A stretch of 64,000 nucleotides of DNA, from the NCBI GenBank assembly GCA_036388895.1, contig DASVQY010000016.1, forward strand, positions 1 through 64,000, written 5' to 3'. The position numbers were made by a program, and so were the translations under genes. The notes under the pieces were generated by a model. It made no database searches. It saw only the letters and a list, made by a program, of their open reading frames with translations, and was not told the origin of the DNA. Positions 53,582 through 62,795 of this stretch are shown one piece after another. Numbering within the stretch: position 1 is the stretch's first letter; every line of letters begins with the position of its first letter. This DNA comes from SXVE01 sp036388895. Its GTDB lineage: Bacteria > Acidobacteriota > Blastocatellia > Pyrinomonadales > Pyrinomonadaceae.

Positions 53582-55540
53582 TTAAGCCGTTGGTGCGGCT
53601 GCCGTCGCTTCATTTTCCGTTTTGTCGGGCACAAGGCGTTCGGCTTCTTTTTGTCTGGTGTCATTAAACGGTTTTTCAGCCGGTTCGACACGCGGCGGAG
53701 CCAAGCCGAATTCGGGCGAGCGCCAGAGATTTGATACTAAAAGTTCGCGAATGAACGCCATTTCTTTCGGCAGACGGTCGTAGAGTTTGAAGAACAAATC
53801 GTCGTGCGAAGCGATTTCCTTGATCCACAAATCGCGGTCAATGTTCATCACTCGTTCAAAATCTTCACGCGTGAACTCTTCCATTCCGCGCCAGTCCATA
53901 TCTTCATAGCGCGGCATCCAGCCGAGCGGCGTTTCGATGCCGATTGATTTTCCGCGTGAGCGTTCGACGATCCACTTCAGCACGCGCATATTTTCGCCGA
54001 AACCAGCCCAGAGGAATTTACCGTTTTCGTCTTTACGGAACCAGTTGACCGAAAAGATGCGTGGCGGTTCGGGAATTTGCCGACCGAAATCGAGCCAGTG
54101 AGCGAAATAATCGCCCATGTGGTAACCTGCGAACGGCAGCATTGCGAACGGGTCGCGGCGAACTTCGCCGATGTTTCCGAATGCGGCGGCAGTCATTTCC
54201 GAACCCATCGTTGCCGCCATATAAACGCCGAACGCCCAATTAAATGACTGTTGGATGAGCGGAACGACGGAATTTCTTCTGCCGCCGAAGATGAAAGCGG
54301 AAACCGGAACACCTTTCGGATCGTCGAACCGGTCATCAATAACCGGACATTGAATTGAAGGCGCGGTGAAACGAGCGTTCGGATGCGCGGCTTTCGTGCC
54401 CGATTCCGGCGTCCAATCGTTGCCTTGCCAGTCAATCGCGTGCGCGGGCGGCTCGCCGTCCATACCTTCCCACCAAACGTCGCCGTCGTCAGTCAAAGCG
54501 ACATTTGTGAAAATCGTATTTTCCTTAATGGTTTCCATCGCGTTCGGATTTGTCGCATAGTTCGTTCCCGGAGCGACGCCGAAAAATCCGGCTTCCGGGT
54601 TAATCGCGTGAAGCCGACCGGTTTCGTCAGGCTTGATCCAGGCGATGTCGTCGCCGACTGTTGTTACTTCCCAGCCTTCTTCCTGAAAAGGTTTAGGCGG
54701 AATGAGCATTGCGAAATTCGTTTTTCCGCAAGCCGATGGAAACGCCGCGCAGACATAATCTTTTTGTCCGTCCGGCGATTTTACTCCGACAATTAACATA
54801 TGTTCGGCGAGCCAGCCTTGTTCACGTCCCAAGGTCGAAGCGATGCGCAGCGCCAGACATTTTTTACCCAAAAGCGCGTTTCCGCCGTAGCCGGAGCCAT
54901 AAGACCAAATTAACCTTTCTTCCGGGAAATGAACGATATATTTGTCTTTCGGGTCGGGCGAGCAAGCCCAAGCCACATCTTGCTGACCTTCTTCCAAAGG
55001 CATTCCGACCGAATGCAGACAATGGACGAACTCTCCGTTGCCGAGCGCTTCGAGCGCTTTGTCGCCCATTCTGGTCATCAATTTCATATTGACGACGACG
55101 TACGGCGAATCTGAAAGCTGAACGCCGAACTGCGAAATCGGCGATCCGATTGGTCCCATACAAAACGGAATGACGTACATCGTTCGTCCGCGCATCGAAC
55201 CGTCGAAACGCGGCGACAGCGTCGCTTTCATTTCGCGCGGATCCATCCAGTTATTGGTCGGACCGGCGTCGCCTTTGCTGAGCGAGCAGATGTATGTTCG
55301 ATCTTCGACGCGCGCCACGTCCGACGGATGCGAGCGAGCTAAAAAAGAATTCGGTCGTTTCTCGGGATTTAAACGGATAAAAGTTCCCGTCTGCACCATT
55401 TCTTCGCATAAACGGTCATACTCTTCCTGCGAACCGTTGCACCAGTAAACGGCGTCGGGTTTGCACAATTCAGCCATTTCCGTTACCCAGCGAATCAATT
55501 CCCGGTTTATCACGTTCGACGGAATGTTCAAATCAGTCAT
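53582..55540 (-). CDS. pckG: Phosphoenolpyruvate carboxykinase (GTP)
   Basis: First committed step of gluconeogenesis: oxaloacetate plus GTP to PEP, carbon dioxide and GDP. 652 aa. GTP-type signatures: VYWCNGSQEEYD at about 31-42, RTMYVIPFCMGPIGSPISQFGVQLSDSPYVV, kinase-1 loop AFPSACGKTNFAMLIPP with the reactive Cys, kinase-2 DDIAWIKPDETGRLHAINPEAGFFGVAPGT, FIFGGRRNSVVPLI and the guanine-site WFRKDENGKFLWAGFGENMRVLKWI. C-terminal tail of about 25 residues is low complexity. Single gene. Confidence 0.97.
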   Translation of the reverse strand: MTDLNIPSNVINRELIRWVTEMAELCKPDAVYWCNGSQEEYDRLCEEMVQTGTFIRLNPEKRPNSFLARSHPSDVARVEDRTYICSLSKGDAGPTNNWMDPREMKATLSPRFDGSMRGRTMYVIPFCMGPIGSPISQFGVQLSDSPYVVVNMKLMTRMGDKALEALGNGEFVHCLHSVGMPLEEGQQDVAWACSPDPKDKYIVHFPEERLIWSYGSGYGGNALLGKKCLALRIASTLGREQGWLAEHMLIVGVKSPDGQKDYVCAAFPSACGKTNFAMLIPPKPFQEEGWEVTTVGDDIAWIKPDETGRLHAINPEAGFFGVAPGTNYATNPNAMETIKENTIFTNVALTDDGDVWWEGMDGEPPAHAIDWQGNDWTPESGTKAAHPNARFTAPSIQCPVIDDRFDDPKGVPVSAFIFGGRRNSVVPLIQQSFNWAFGVYMAATMGSEMTAAAFGNIGEVRRDPFAMLPFAGYHMGDYFAHWLDFGRQIPEPPRIFSVNWFRKDENGKFLWAGFGENMRVLKWIVERSRGKSIGIETPLGWMPRYEDMDWRGMEEFTREDFERVMNIDRDLWIKEIASHDDLFFKLYDRLPKEMAFIRELLVSNLWRSPEFGLAPPRVEPAEKPFNDTRQKEAERLVPDKTENEATAAAPTA

Positions 55541-55603
55541 AAATTTGTTTCTCCAAAGTTATTTGATAATGATGTGTTAATTAAAGACTTTAAAATCAAA
55601 AAT

Positions 55604-55626
55604 AAACGAGCGATAACGACTCGTTT
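55604..55626 (-). terminator. Terminator after the EamA transporter gene
   Basis: AAACGAG (55604-55610) with CTCGTTT (55620-55626) and a 9-nt loop; T-rich on the minus strand beyond it. Confidence 0.55.
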
Positions 55627-55665
55627 TTGTATGTATTCGATAAGTTTATCACACTATAAGAAAAA

Positions 55666-56580
55666 TTAAAGTCTTTTGGCGGAATTTGAACCGAGGCGCG
55701 AACGATTCTGTTTGAGCGTGTGAAATATTACGGCGCCGAGGATTATAGCGCCGCCGAGAATCGCCCATTTGCTCGGGCGCTCACCGATAAAGAGGAAAAC
55801 CCAGATCGGATTGAGCAGCGGCTCGATAAATCCGATAATGCTGGCGTCCAGAGAACGAACGCCTTCGGCAATTCCTTTAGTAAAGAGAATGTATGCCGCG
55901 CCGATTTGAAGAACGCCGAGAAAAATAATTGCGAGCAAATCCCGACTGTTCGGATTCGGTAAGTTTTGCGCGAGAATCGGAAGCATAAAAACGACAATTA
56001 GAATATTGCCGTAAAAAACCGAAATCGCCGGATTTCTGTTTTCGAGCAAGCGCGGATGGCGCAGCATTATAAAATAAAGCCCGAAAAACAAGCCCGATAA
56101 AAGCGCGGCTATGTTGCCGACGAAAATGTTTGAGGCGAGAGCGTTGCTTGCGCTCTGTTCTTCAAAAAAGAACAAGCTCATTCCAGCCAGACAAACCACA
56201 ACCGTAATCAAATCCGAAAAACGAAATTTTTCCTTTAATATAAACGGCGACAAAATCAAAATATAAATCGGCGCGGTATATTGCAGGAAAATGGCGTTGG
56301 CGGCGGTCGTCGTTTTAGTCGCGTAAACAAAGCATGTCAGCGTTCCGGCGTAAAGAAAAGAAGTTAAAAGCGTGAATCTGTTTAATTGCAGTCCTTTTTT
56401 ATAAGTGAAAGCGGCGACCGTCAGCGCCGCGAAAAACGAACGACCGCAATTGACCGCGAACGCGTCGAGCGTCGTCATTTTTATAAAAAGACCGCCGGTG
56501 CTCCAAAGCAAAACGGCGAACAGAACCAGCAAAACCGGCGGAACAATAGATTTATGTTCGGGATGACTCAATGCAATCAA
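55666..56580 (-). CDS. EamA/DMT-family transporter
   Basis: 304 aa, ten membrane helices in two EamA repeats (about 15-150 and 160-290). Contains LLWSTGGLFIKMTTLDAFAVNCGRSFFAA, TTTAANAIFLQYTAPIYILILSPFILKEKFRFSDLI and IIGFIEPLLNPIWVFLFIGERPSKWAILGGAIILG, characteristic of metabolite/drug exporters. Substrate unknown. Leaderless-looking start without a strong ribosome site. Confidence 0.88.
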   Translation of the reverse strand: MIALSHPEHKSIVPPVLLVLFAVLLWSTGGLFIKMTTLDAFAVNCGRSFFAALTVAAFTYKKGLQLNRFTLLTSFLYAGTLTCFVYATKTTTAANAIFLQYTAPIYILILSPFILKEKFRFSDLITVVVCLAGMSLFFFEEQSASNALASNIFVGNIAALLSGLFFGLYFIMLRHPRLLENRNPAISVFYGNILIVVFMLPILAQNLPNPNSRDLLAIIFLGVLQIGAAYILFTKGIAEGVRSLDASIIGFIEPLLNPIWVFLFIGERPSKWAILGGAIILGAVIFHTLKQNRSRLGSNSAKRL

Positions 56581-56772
56581 TTGTAGAAAAAGTAGAAAAG
56601 AGTAAAAAAGAAATGAAACAAAAAATAATTTATTAAAACGCGGATAGATGCCGATACATTTTCATTAGTGTTGCAAATATAAAAAATGACAAAAACTCGC
56701 GAAAATTAGCGTTTCATTTCTTTAAAGAATAGATTTTCCTCTTTTCAAAAACCATTCGGTTTTGCGGCGAAA

Positions 56773-57813
56773 CTAATTTGAATTTTCAATCACGTTGGAA
56801 ACCGTTTCGCGCAGGCGTTTCGCGGCGGTCGTCGCAGGTTCAAGTTCCACGTCTTCGACGCCATAAACCCTTTTGCCGAATACGCCGTTCCACGGCGGAA
56901 TTACCAATGAAACCGCTCCGTAACCGCGCGCCTGACAAGCGAGTCGCAAAATCGGTTTCGCTTCGTCGGGCTGATTGTAGCCGAAGACTTTCATTTGTTT
57001 TCTTTCGAGACGAGAAACTTCGGAAAGTTTTTCCGCGCCTTCCAAAATGCCGACCCAGCAAGTTCCGCAAGCGGCGCTGCGGCACTCGACCGGAATTACG
57101 CCTTCCAAGCATCGCACGTCTTTGCTGCTCCAATTTTTTGATTGATCGCGCGCGGCGGCTGAAGCGATTTCTTCATCATTGACCAATTGAAACTTACCGT
57201 CAGAAGCGGTTTCGTCGTAGGTAACAGTGAATTTTTTATCAACGGTTTTCAGAAAACTGAAAATTCCTTGCGAATCATTTCTTAAACGTTCTTCCACGAT
57301 TTTGTCGGGTGATTTCGCGAGCCGACCTTTCGGCTTCTCTACGTTGCCTTTTGATTTTTTGAAATCTTCAAGTCCGACCTGTACGAGCGTCATCAAACCG
57401 ACTGCCGCAATACCGACAATCAAAGATTTATCAACTTTCGATTTTTCGGCAACCGCCAGCGCGGTTTGTTCGATTAAATCACTCAAACTCGCTGTTTCAT
57501 TGATAAATGACTCGGCGCGCCTTTCGATTTCCGCTTTGGTTTCTGCCCAGAAACGATGACCGTAGAGAAATTTGTGGGACGAATCAATCTGATTCTTTAA
57601 TTCGTAATCGCCCTGTAAAACGAATTTCTGAACGGCTTTCGCTTTGTCTTCGGTTGTTTGCAGATAGCGGAAAAGTTCCAAAGGATAAAACCGAAACCAA
57701 ATCCGCACGGCATTGCGATCAACCGAATGAATCGTTGGAAGCAATTTCTCGATTGCAGAAAGCCAATCATTTTCAGTGAATTTATTTAAGTAATCTTCAA
57801 GTTTTGTAGTCAT
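56773..57813 (-). CDS. Helical-domain protein fused to a plant-type [2Fe-2S] ferredoxin domain
   Basis: 346 aa from ATG 57813 (GGAAA is better placed than for the ATG four codons earlier). N-terminal about 130 residues are alpha-helical and not recognised (NDWLSAIEKLLPTIHSVDRNAVRIWFRFYPLELF). A hydrophobic stretch at about 140-152 (LIVGIAAVGLMTLVQVG) may be a membrane helix. The C-terminal 110 residues are ferredoxin-like: FTVTYDE, cysteines in ECRSAACGTCWVG (C-x4-C-x2-C) and a fourth in LRLACQARG. Probably an electron carrier tied to the helical part. Partner reductase is not in the window. Confidence 0.78.
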   Translation of the reverse strand: MTTKLEDYLNKFTENDWLSAIEKLLPTIHSVDRNAVRIWFRFYPLELFRYLQTTEDKAKAVQKFVLQGDYELKNQIDSSHKFLYGHRFWAETKAEIERRAESFINETASLSDLIEQTALAVAEKSKVDKSLIVGIAAVGLMTLVQVGLEDFKKSKGNVEKPKGRLAKSPDKIVEERLRNDSQGIFSFLKTVDKKFTVTYDETASDGKFQLVNDEEIASAAARDQSKNWSSKDVRCLEGVIPVECRSAACGTCWVGILEGAEKLSEVSRLERKQMKVFGYNQPDEAKPILRLACQARGYGAVSLVIPPWNGVFGKRVYGVEDVELEPATTAAKRLRETVSNVIENSN

Positions 57814-57970
57814 AAAAATTTCCAATTAATATCCGATAATCAAGACTTAAATTTTATGAAAAACCGAGTAACCAATTTTTAGAATTAGTCATCAAAGCTT
57901 TTTCCGATTTCGCGGTAAATATCAAAAACAGAAATTTTACAGTTAAATTTTTGTTTATGCAAAAGCTCGC

Positions 57971-57999
57971 TTGACAAAGGTTTTTGTGTTTCGTATTAT
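57971..57999 (+). promoter_or_regulatory. Strong promoter of the str operon
   Basis: TTGACA (57971-57976), 17 bp, TATTAT (57994-57999). Transcription would start near 58006 and give a leader of about 320 nt before rpsL. Confidence 0.75.
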
Positions 58000-58005
58000 C
58001 TGAAG

Positions 58006-58326
58006 TTTCGGACACATTCGTCCAGACTTTCTGTACAATGCTGTAAAGCGTTGTGCTGAAGATTTTTGAAGGTTGCAAACAGGATTTTGAAGGTTGCAAA
58101 CAGGAATTGTAGCGTAAGACAGCCGAACCTATCGGATTGCGGCATTTTGGTCATATCAATTAAAAGCCACGCTACAGCAAAGTTGAAACCGGATTTAATT
58201 ATTTAATTTAAGGTTTAATTAATCGAATAAAACGCAAGTTATCGCTTGTGCTAACTGCCGGAAACGCTTTCGGCAAGAGTCAGGTAAAAGATTTCTTTTG
58301 CCTTTTGGGTTTTAAATTAAGAGGAA
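58006..58326 (+). other. Long untranslated leader of the str operon
   Basis: About 320 nt without a credible gene. It holds an exact 21-bp tandem duplication (58064-58084 and 58085-58105), an 8-bp inverted repeat TGTAGCGT (58108-58115) with ACGCTACA (58168-58175), and a hairpin around TGCCGGAAACGCTTTCGGCA near the end. Candidates for autoregulation by a ribosomal protein; no known leader family recognised. Confidence 0.45.
58064..58105 (+). repeat. 21-bp tandem duplication in the str leader
   Basis: Two identical copies of a 21-base unit beginning TTTTGAAGGTTG and ending CAGGA, directly abutting. Likely a recent slippage duplication. Confidence 0.9.
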
Positions 58327-58329
58327 ATA

Positions 58330-58731
58330 ATGCCAACGATTAATCAATTAGTTCGCAAAGGTCGCCAGGCGGTGAAATACAAAACGGCGAGTCCGGCTTT
58401 GCAGGCAAACCCGCAAAAACGCGGAGTCTGCACGCGCGTTTACACGCAAACGCCGAAAAAACCGAACTCGGCTCTGCGCAAAGTCGCTCGCGTTCGCTTG
58501 ACGAACGGAATCGAAGTAACGACGTATATTCCCGGCATCGGACATAATTTGCAGGAACACTCAATCGTTTTGATTCGCGGCGGACGCGTCAAGGATTTGC
58601 CGGGCGTTCGTTATCACATTATTCGCGGAACGCTCGACTCTTCGGGCGTTGCCAATCGCAATCAAGCGCGCTCGAAATACGGCGCGAAACGACCGAAGGC
58701 TGGAGCGGCTGCACCGGCGAAGAAGAAATAA
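58330..58731 (+). CDS. rpsL: 30S ribosomal protein S12
   Basis: 133 aa decoding-centre protein. Starts MPTINQLVRKGRQ; contains KKPNSALRKVARVRLTNGIEVT (with the Lys and Pro positions linked to streptomycin in other bacteria) and RGGRVKDLPGVRYHIIRGTLD. Short low-complexity tail AGAAAPAKKK. Good ribosome site AGAGGA. First gene of the str operon. Confidence 0.98.
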   Translation: MPTINQLVRKGRQAVKYKTASPALQANPQKRGVCTRVYTQTPKKPNSALRKVARVRLTNGIEVTTYIPGIGHNLQEHSIVLIRGGRVKDLPGVRYHIIRGTLDSSGVANRNQARSKYGAKRPKAGAAAPAKKK

Positions 58732-58734
58732 TTA

Positions 58735-58797
58735 AAGATTAAAAATTCAAGATTTCAAAATAAAAACGCGAATCTTGAATTTTGAATTTATAAGAAT
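58735..58797 (+). repeat. Self-complementary heptamer array between rpsL and rpsG
   Basis: Nine 7-nt units ending exactly at the rpsG ATG. Left units AAGATTA, AAAATTC, AAGATTT; right units GAATCTT, GAATTTT, GAATTTA. AAATTCAAGATT in the left half pairs with AATCTTGAATTT in the right. No Shine-Dalgarno. Confidence 0.88.
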
Positions 58798-59268
58798 ATG
58801 CCAAGAAGAAGAGTTGCAGGAAAAAGAGAAGTATTGCCCGATCCGATTTACAACAGCGTGGTCGTAACCAAATTTATTAACGGGTTAATGTGGCAAGGCA
58901 AGAAGTCGGTTGCCGAAGATATCTTTTACGGTGCGATGGATAAACTCGCGCAAAGAACCGGAGAAGAGCCCTTGAAAGTCTTTAAAAGAGCGCTTGATAC
59001 AATTGCTCCGACACTCGAAGTAAAATCCCGCCGTATCGGCGGCGCTACTTATCAAGTGCCGATTGAGGTCAGCCGCGACCGTCGTAACACGCTGGCGATT
59101 CGCTGGATTGTGACTAACGCGCGTAAGCGAAACGAAAAAACCATGCAGGATCGTCTTGTCGGCGAGCTTCTTGATTCAACTAATAACCGCGGCGGCGCAG
59201 CGAAAAAACGTGAAGACGTTCACCGTATGGCAGAAGCGAACAAAGCGTTCGCGCATTATAGATTTTAA
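58798..59268 (+). CDS. rpsG: 30S ribosomal protein S7
   Basis: 156 aa, primary 16S rRNA 3'-domain binder. MPRRRVAGKREVLPDPIYNSVVVTKFINGLMWQGKKSVAE, then GGATYQVPIEVSRDRRNTLAIRWI and KREDVHRMAEANKAFAHYRF at the end, full length. In E. coli S7 represses this operon by binding the rpsL-rpsG spacer; here that spacer is a repeat array of quite different type. Confidence 0.98.
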   Translation: MPRRRVAGKREVLPDPIYNSVVVTKFINGLMWQGKKSVAEDIFYGAMDKLAQRTGEEPLKVFKRALDTIAPTLEVKSRRIGGATYQVPIEVSRDRRNTLAIRWIVTNARKRNEKTMQDRLVGELLDSTNNRGGAAKKREDVHRMAEANKAFAHYRF

Positions 59269-59271
59269 TAA

Positions 59272-59376
59272 ATCGGTTTTTGGTCTTTGGCTTTTGGTTC
59301 TTAGAATTTTGCCGAAACTTAGATGTTTCAGGCAAACGCCAAAGACCGAAAACCAAAGATAGAAAACCAAAGAAGT
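59272..59376 (+). repeat. Self-complementary heptamer array between rpsG and fusA
   Basis: Fifteen 7-nt units ending exactly at the fusA ATG. Left units TTTGGTC, TTTGGCT, TTTGGTT; right units AACGCCA, AAGACCG, AAAACCA, AAAACCA. GGTCTTTGGC pairs with GCCAAAGACC. The longest of the heptamer arrays. No Shine-Dalgarno. Confidence 0.9.
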
Positions 59377-61473
59377 ATGGCAAACATTACCTTAGACAAA
59401 TTCAGAAACATCGGTATTATGGCGCACATTGACGCCGGTAAAACCACAACGACCGAGCGCGTGCTTTTCTACACGGGTGTTTCGCACAAAATCGGCGAAG
59501 TTCACGAAGGAACGGCGACGATGGACTGGATGGAACAGGAACAAGAGCGCGGAATTACGATTACGTCCGCTGCAACTACCTGTTTTTGGAAACGTAACGG
59601 AGTCGAACACCGAATCAACATTATTGATACGCCTGGACACGTTGACTTCACGATGGAAGTCGAACGTTCTTTGCGTGTTCTCGACGGTGCGGTTTGTGTT
59701 TTTGACGGCGTTGCTGGTGTTGAACCGCAATCGGAAACCGTTTGGCGTCAAGCCGACAAATATGGCGTTCCGAGAATTTGTTTTATCAATAAATTAGATC
59801 GCGCAGGCGCTTCATTTGATCGTTCGTTCGATTCAATTTTGAAACGTCTCGGTGCAAATGCTGTCGCTCTGCAAATTCCAATCGGTCTTGAAGATCAATT
59901 AAAAGGTGTCGTTGACCTGATCACAATGAAAGGTTTGATTTGGAACGACGAAACCAAAGGCGCGCAGTATGAAACTACGGATATTCCCGCTGACTTAATG
60001 GATGCGGCGAAAGAAGCGCGCGAAAAATTGGTCGAAGCTGTTTCAGCGATTGATGATGATTTGATGATGAAATACCTCGAAGGTGAGGAAATCAGTGAAG
60101 CTGAAATTCGCGCAGCGCTTCGTCAAGGAACAATCGAATTGAAAATTGTTCCGGTCGTTACCGGTTCAGCCTTCAAAAACAAAGGCGTTCAAACTTTGCT
60201 TGACGCGGTTGTTGATTATTTGCCGAGCCCGCTCGATATTCCGGCGGTCGAAGGTGTTAATCCGCGAACTGACGAAGTTGAAACTCGCGCTGCCGATCCG
60301 AAAGATCCGTTTGCCGGTTTGGTTTTCAAACTAATGGCTGACAAACATTTGGGACAACTCGCATTTGTCAGAATTTATTCGGGAACGGTCAATTCGGGTT
60401 CATACGTTTACAATACTATTAAAGGCAATAAAGAGCGCGTCGGTCGTTTGATGCTGATGCACGCCAATAAACGTGAGGACGTCGAATCGGCGAGTGCCGG
60501 AGAAATAGTTGCTATCGGCGGAATGAAAAACGTCACCACGGGTGATACCATTTCTGACGAAAGCAAGCATATTGTTCTCGAATCAATGGAATTTCCTGAT
60601 CCTGTTGTGCGGGTCGCGGTTGAGCCGAAAACTCGTCAGGATCAAGACAAAATGGGCATTGCGCTCAACCGTCTCGCTCAGGAAGATCCGAGTTTCCAAG
60701 TTTCGACCGATCATGAAACCGGTCAGACGATTATCGCCGGAATGGGCGAATTGCATCTCGAAATTATCGTTGACCGAATGAAGCGCGAATTCGGCGTTGA
60801 AGCTAACGTCGGTAAACCGCAGGTTGCTTACCGCGAAACGATAACGATGCAAGCGCCGGGTAAAGAAATCTTTAAGAAACAATCGGGTGGTCGCGGTCAG
60901 TTTGGACACGTTGAACTCGAAATCGAACCGGCACCGGGCGAAGGTTTTGTTTTTGAAGACAAAATCACCGGCGGGGCGATTCCGAGACAATTTATCAAGC
61001 CTGTTTCCGAAGGAATTAAGGACGCTATGCAGCGCGGATTTCTTGCAGGGTATGAACTCGTTGATATTAAAGCCAGCCTTCTTTTCGGTTCATATCACGA
61101 AGTTGACTCGGACGAGCGTTCATTCCATATCGCGGGAAGTCTCGCTTTTCAGGATGCCGTTAAAAAAGCAAAACCTGTTTTGCTTGAGCCGATTATGCGC
61201 GTTGAAGTAGTTACGCCGGAAGAGTATATGGGTTCGGTTAACGGTGACTTAAACCGTCGGCGCGGACAAATTGAAAAAATGGAACCGCGTCCGGGGGGCG
61301 TGCAAGTTGTAACGGCTTTTGTTCCGCTTTCGGAAATGTTCGGTTATACGACGGATCTACGCTCTTCGACGCAGGGGCGCGCAACTTCAAGTATGCACTT
61401 CGAGCGCTATGCAGAAGCTCCACGAAACGTTGCTGAAGAAATTATCGCGAAAGTTAAAGGAGCCAGTAACTAA
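59377..61473 (+). CDS. fusA: Elongation factor G
   Basis: GTPase driving ribosomal translocation. 698 aa from ATG 59377; the ORF opens 54 bp earlier, but those codons are repeat-array sequence. N-terminus MANITLDKFRNIGIMAHIDAGKTTTTERVLFYTG with G1 AHIDAGKTT, G3 DTPGHVDF, G4 NKLDR. Domains II-V follow, with GMGELHLEIIVDRMKREFGVEANVGKPQVAYRETIT and C-terminal EPRPGGVQVVTAFVPLSEMFGYTTDLRSSTQGRA. Full length. Confidence 0.98.
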   Translation: MANITLDKFRNIGIMAHIDAGKTTTTERVLFYTGVSHKIGEVHEGTATMDWMEQEQERGITITSAATTCFWKRNGVEHRINIIDTPGHVDFTMEVERSLRVLDGAVCVFDGVAGVEPQSETVWRQADKYGVPRICFINKLDRAGASFDRSFDSILKRLGANAVALQIPIGLEDQLKGVVDLITMKGLIWNDETKGAQYETTDIPADLMDAAKEAREKLVEAVSAIDDDLMMKYLEGEEISEAEIRAALRQGTIELKIVPVVTGSAFKNKGVQTLLDAVVDYLPSPLDIPAVEGVNPRTDEVETRAADPKDPFAGLVFKLMADKHLGQLAFVRIYSGTVNSGSYVYNTIKGNKERVGRLMLMHANKREDVESASAGEIVAIGGMKNVTTGDTISDESKHIVLESMEFPDPVVRVAVEPKTRQDQDKMGIALNRLAQEDPSFQVSTDHETGQTIIAGMGELHLEIIVDRMKREFGVEANVGKPQVAYRETITMQAPGKEIFKKQSGGRGQFGHVELEIEPAPGEGFVFEDKITGGAIPRQFIKPVSEGIKDAMQRGFLAGYELVDIKASLLFGSYHEVDSDERSFHIAGSLAFQDAVKKAKPVLLEPIMRVEVVTPEEYMGSVNGDLNRRRGQIEKMEPRPGGVQVVTAFVPLSEMFGYTTDLRSSTQGRATSSMHFERYAEAPRNVAEEIIAKVKGASN

Positions 61474-61478
61474 ATAAA

Positions 61479-61548
61479 ATTGCGATTTTGAATTTGCGGT
61501 TTCGATTGAAAATATTCGCAAATCAAAAATCTGAAATCAAAAATTTTC
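61479..61548 (+). repeat. Self-complementary heptamer array between fusA and tuf
   Basis: Ten 7-nt units followed by the Shine-Dalgarno AGGAGAAGTT and the tuf ATG. Left units ATTGCGA, TTTTGAA, TTTGCGG, TTTCGAT; right units ATTCGCA, AATCAAA, AATCTGA, AATCAAA. Here the array stops short of the start codon and leaves a normal ribosome site. Confidence 0.85.
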
Positions 61549-61558
61549 AGGAGAAGTT

Positions 61559-62746
61559 ATGAGTAAAGAGAAGTTTGATAGAAGTAAACCGCACGTGAAT
61601 ATCGGAACAATCGGGCACGTCGATCACGGCAAAACGACCTTAACGGCTGCTATCACGAAAGTATTAGCCAAACACAATCCGAAAGTGCAGGTTCGTGATT
61701 TCGGTTCGATTGATAATGCGCCGGAAGAGAAAGCGCGCGGCATTACGATTGCTACTTCGCACGTTGAATACGAAACTGCCAATCGGCACTACGCGCACGT
61801 TGATTGTCCCGGTCACGCCGACTATGTCAAAAACATGATCACCGGCGCCGCTCAGATGGACGGAGCTATTTTAGTTGTCGCCGCCACAGACGGACCGATG
61901 CCGCAGACTCGCGAACATATTCTGCTTGGTCGTCAGGTCGGCGTTCCGGCAATGGTCGTGTTTATGAACAAAGTCGATATGGTTGACGACGAAGAGTTGT
62001 TGGAACTGGTCGAACTCGAAGTCAGAGAACTGCTCTCCAGTTATGAATTTCCGGGCGATGATATTCCGGTTGTTCGCGGTTCGGCACTCAGAGCACTCGA
62101 AGGCGATCCGAAATGGGAAACGACGATTGACGAACTGATGGCGGCGGTTGACGATTACATTCCGACGCCGGAAAGAGACACCGACAAACCGTTTCTGATG
62201 CCGGTCGAAGACATTTTTACGATTCAAGGACGCGGAACAGTCGCGACGGGCAGAATCGAACGCGGAGTGATCAACGTCAATGAACCGGTCGAAATTGTCG
62301 GCATCAAAGATACGAAGAACTCGGTTGTGACTGGCGTAGAAATGTTCAAAAAGCTTCTCGATAAAGGAATGGCGGGCGACAACGTCGGACTTCTGCTGCG
62401 CGGAGTTGAAAGAAAGGAAATCGAACGCGGACAGGTAATAGCAAAACCGGGAACGATCACGCCGCACACAAAATTCAAGGCAGAAGCATACGTTTTGACG
62501 AAAGAAGAAGGCGGACGACACACGCCGTTTTTCACCGGATACAGACCGCAGTTTTACTTTAGAACAACTGACGTCACAGGTGTTGCACATCTTCCGACGG
62601 GAGTCGAGATGGTGATGCCGGGCGATAACATTGCAATGGAGATCGAATTGATCGCACCGATTGCAATGGAAAAAGGATTGAGATTCGCTATTAGAGAAGG
62701 CGGCAGAACAGTCGGCGCAGGCACCGTTTCCGAAATCGTTGAGTAA
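61559..62746 (+). CDS. tuf: Elongation factor Tu
   Basis: Delivers aminoacyl-tRNA to the ribosome. 395 aa. HVNIGTIGHVDHGKTTLTAAITKVL with the P-loop, effector region EEKARGITIATSHVEYET, G3 DCPGHADYVKNMITGAAQMDGAILVV, G4 NKVDMVDDEELLELVE, C-terminal GDNIAMEIELIAPIAMEKGLRFAIREGGRTVGAGTVSEIVE. Clear Shine-Dalgarno. Only one tuf copy is seen here. Confidence 0.99.
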   Translation: MSKEKFDRSKPHVNIGTIGHVDHGKTTLTAAITKVLAKHNPKVQVRDFGSIDNAPEEKARGITIATSHVEYETANRHYAHVDCPGHADYVKNMITGAAQMDGAILVVAATDGPMPQTREHILLGRQVGVPAMVVFMNKVDMVDDEELLELVELEVRELLSSYEFPGDDIPVVRGSALRALEGDPKWETTIDELMAAVDDYIPTPERDTDKPFLMPVEDIFTIQGRGTVATGRIERGVINVNEPVEIVGIKDTKNSVVTGVEMFKKLLDKGMAGDNVGLLLRGVERKEIERGQVIAKPGTITPHTKFKAEAYVLTKEEGGRHTPFFTGYRPQFYFRTTDVTGVAHLPTGVEMVMPGDNIAMEIELIAPIAMEKGLRFAIREGGRTVGAGTVSEIVE

Positions 62747-62795
62747 CTATTAGTAGTCAGTATTCGCAATATACTGACTACTAATTACTAAAAAT
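62747..62795 (+). repeat. Self-complementary heptamer array filling the tuf-rpsJ spacer
   Basis: Exactly seven 7-nt units, from the base after the tuf stop to the base before the rpsJ ATG. Units CTATTAG, TAGTCAG, TATTCGC, then AATATAC, TGACTAC, TAATTAC, TAAAAAT. TTAGTAGTCAGTAT pairs with ATACTGACTACTAA. No Shine-Dalgarno. Confidence 0.9.
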
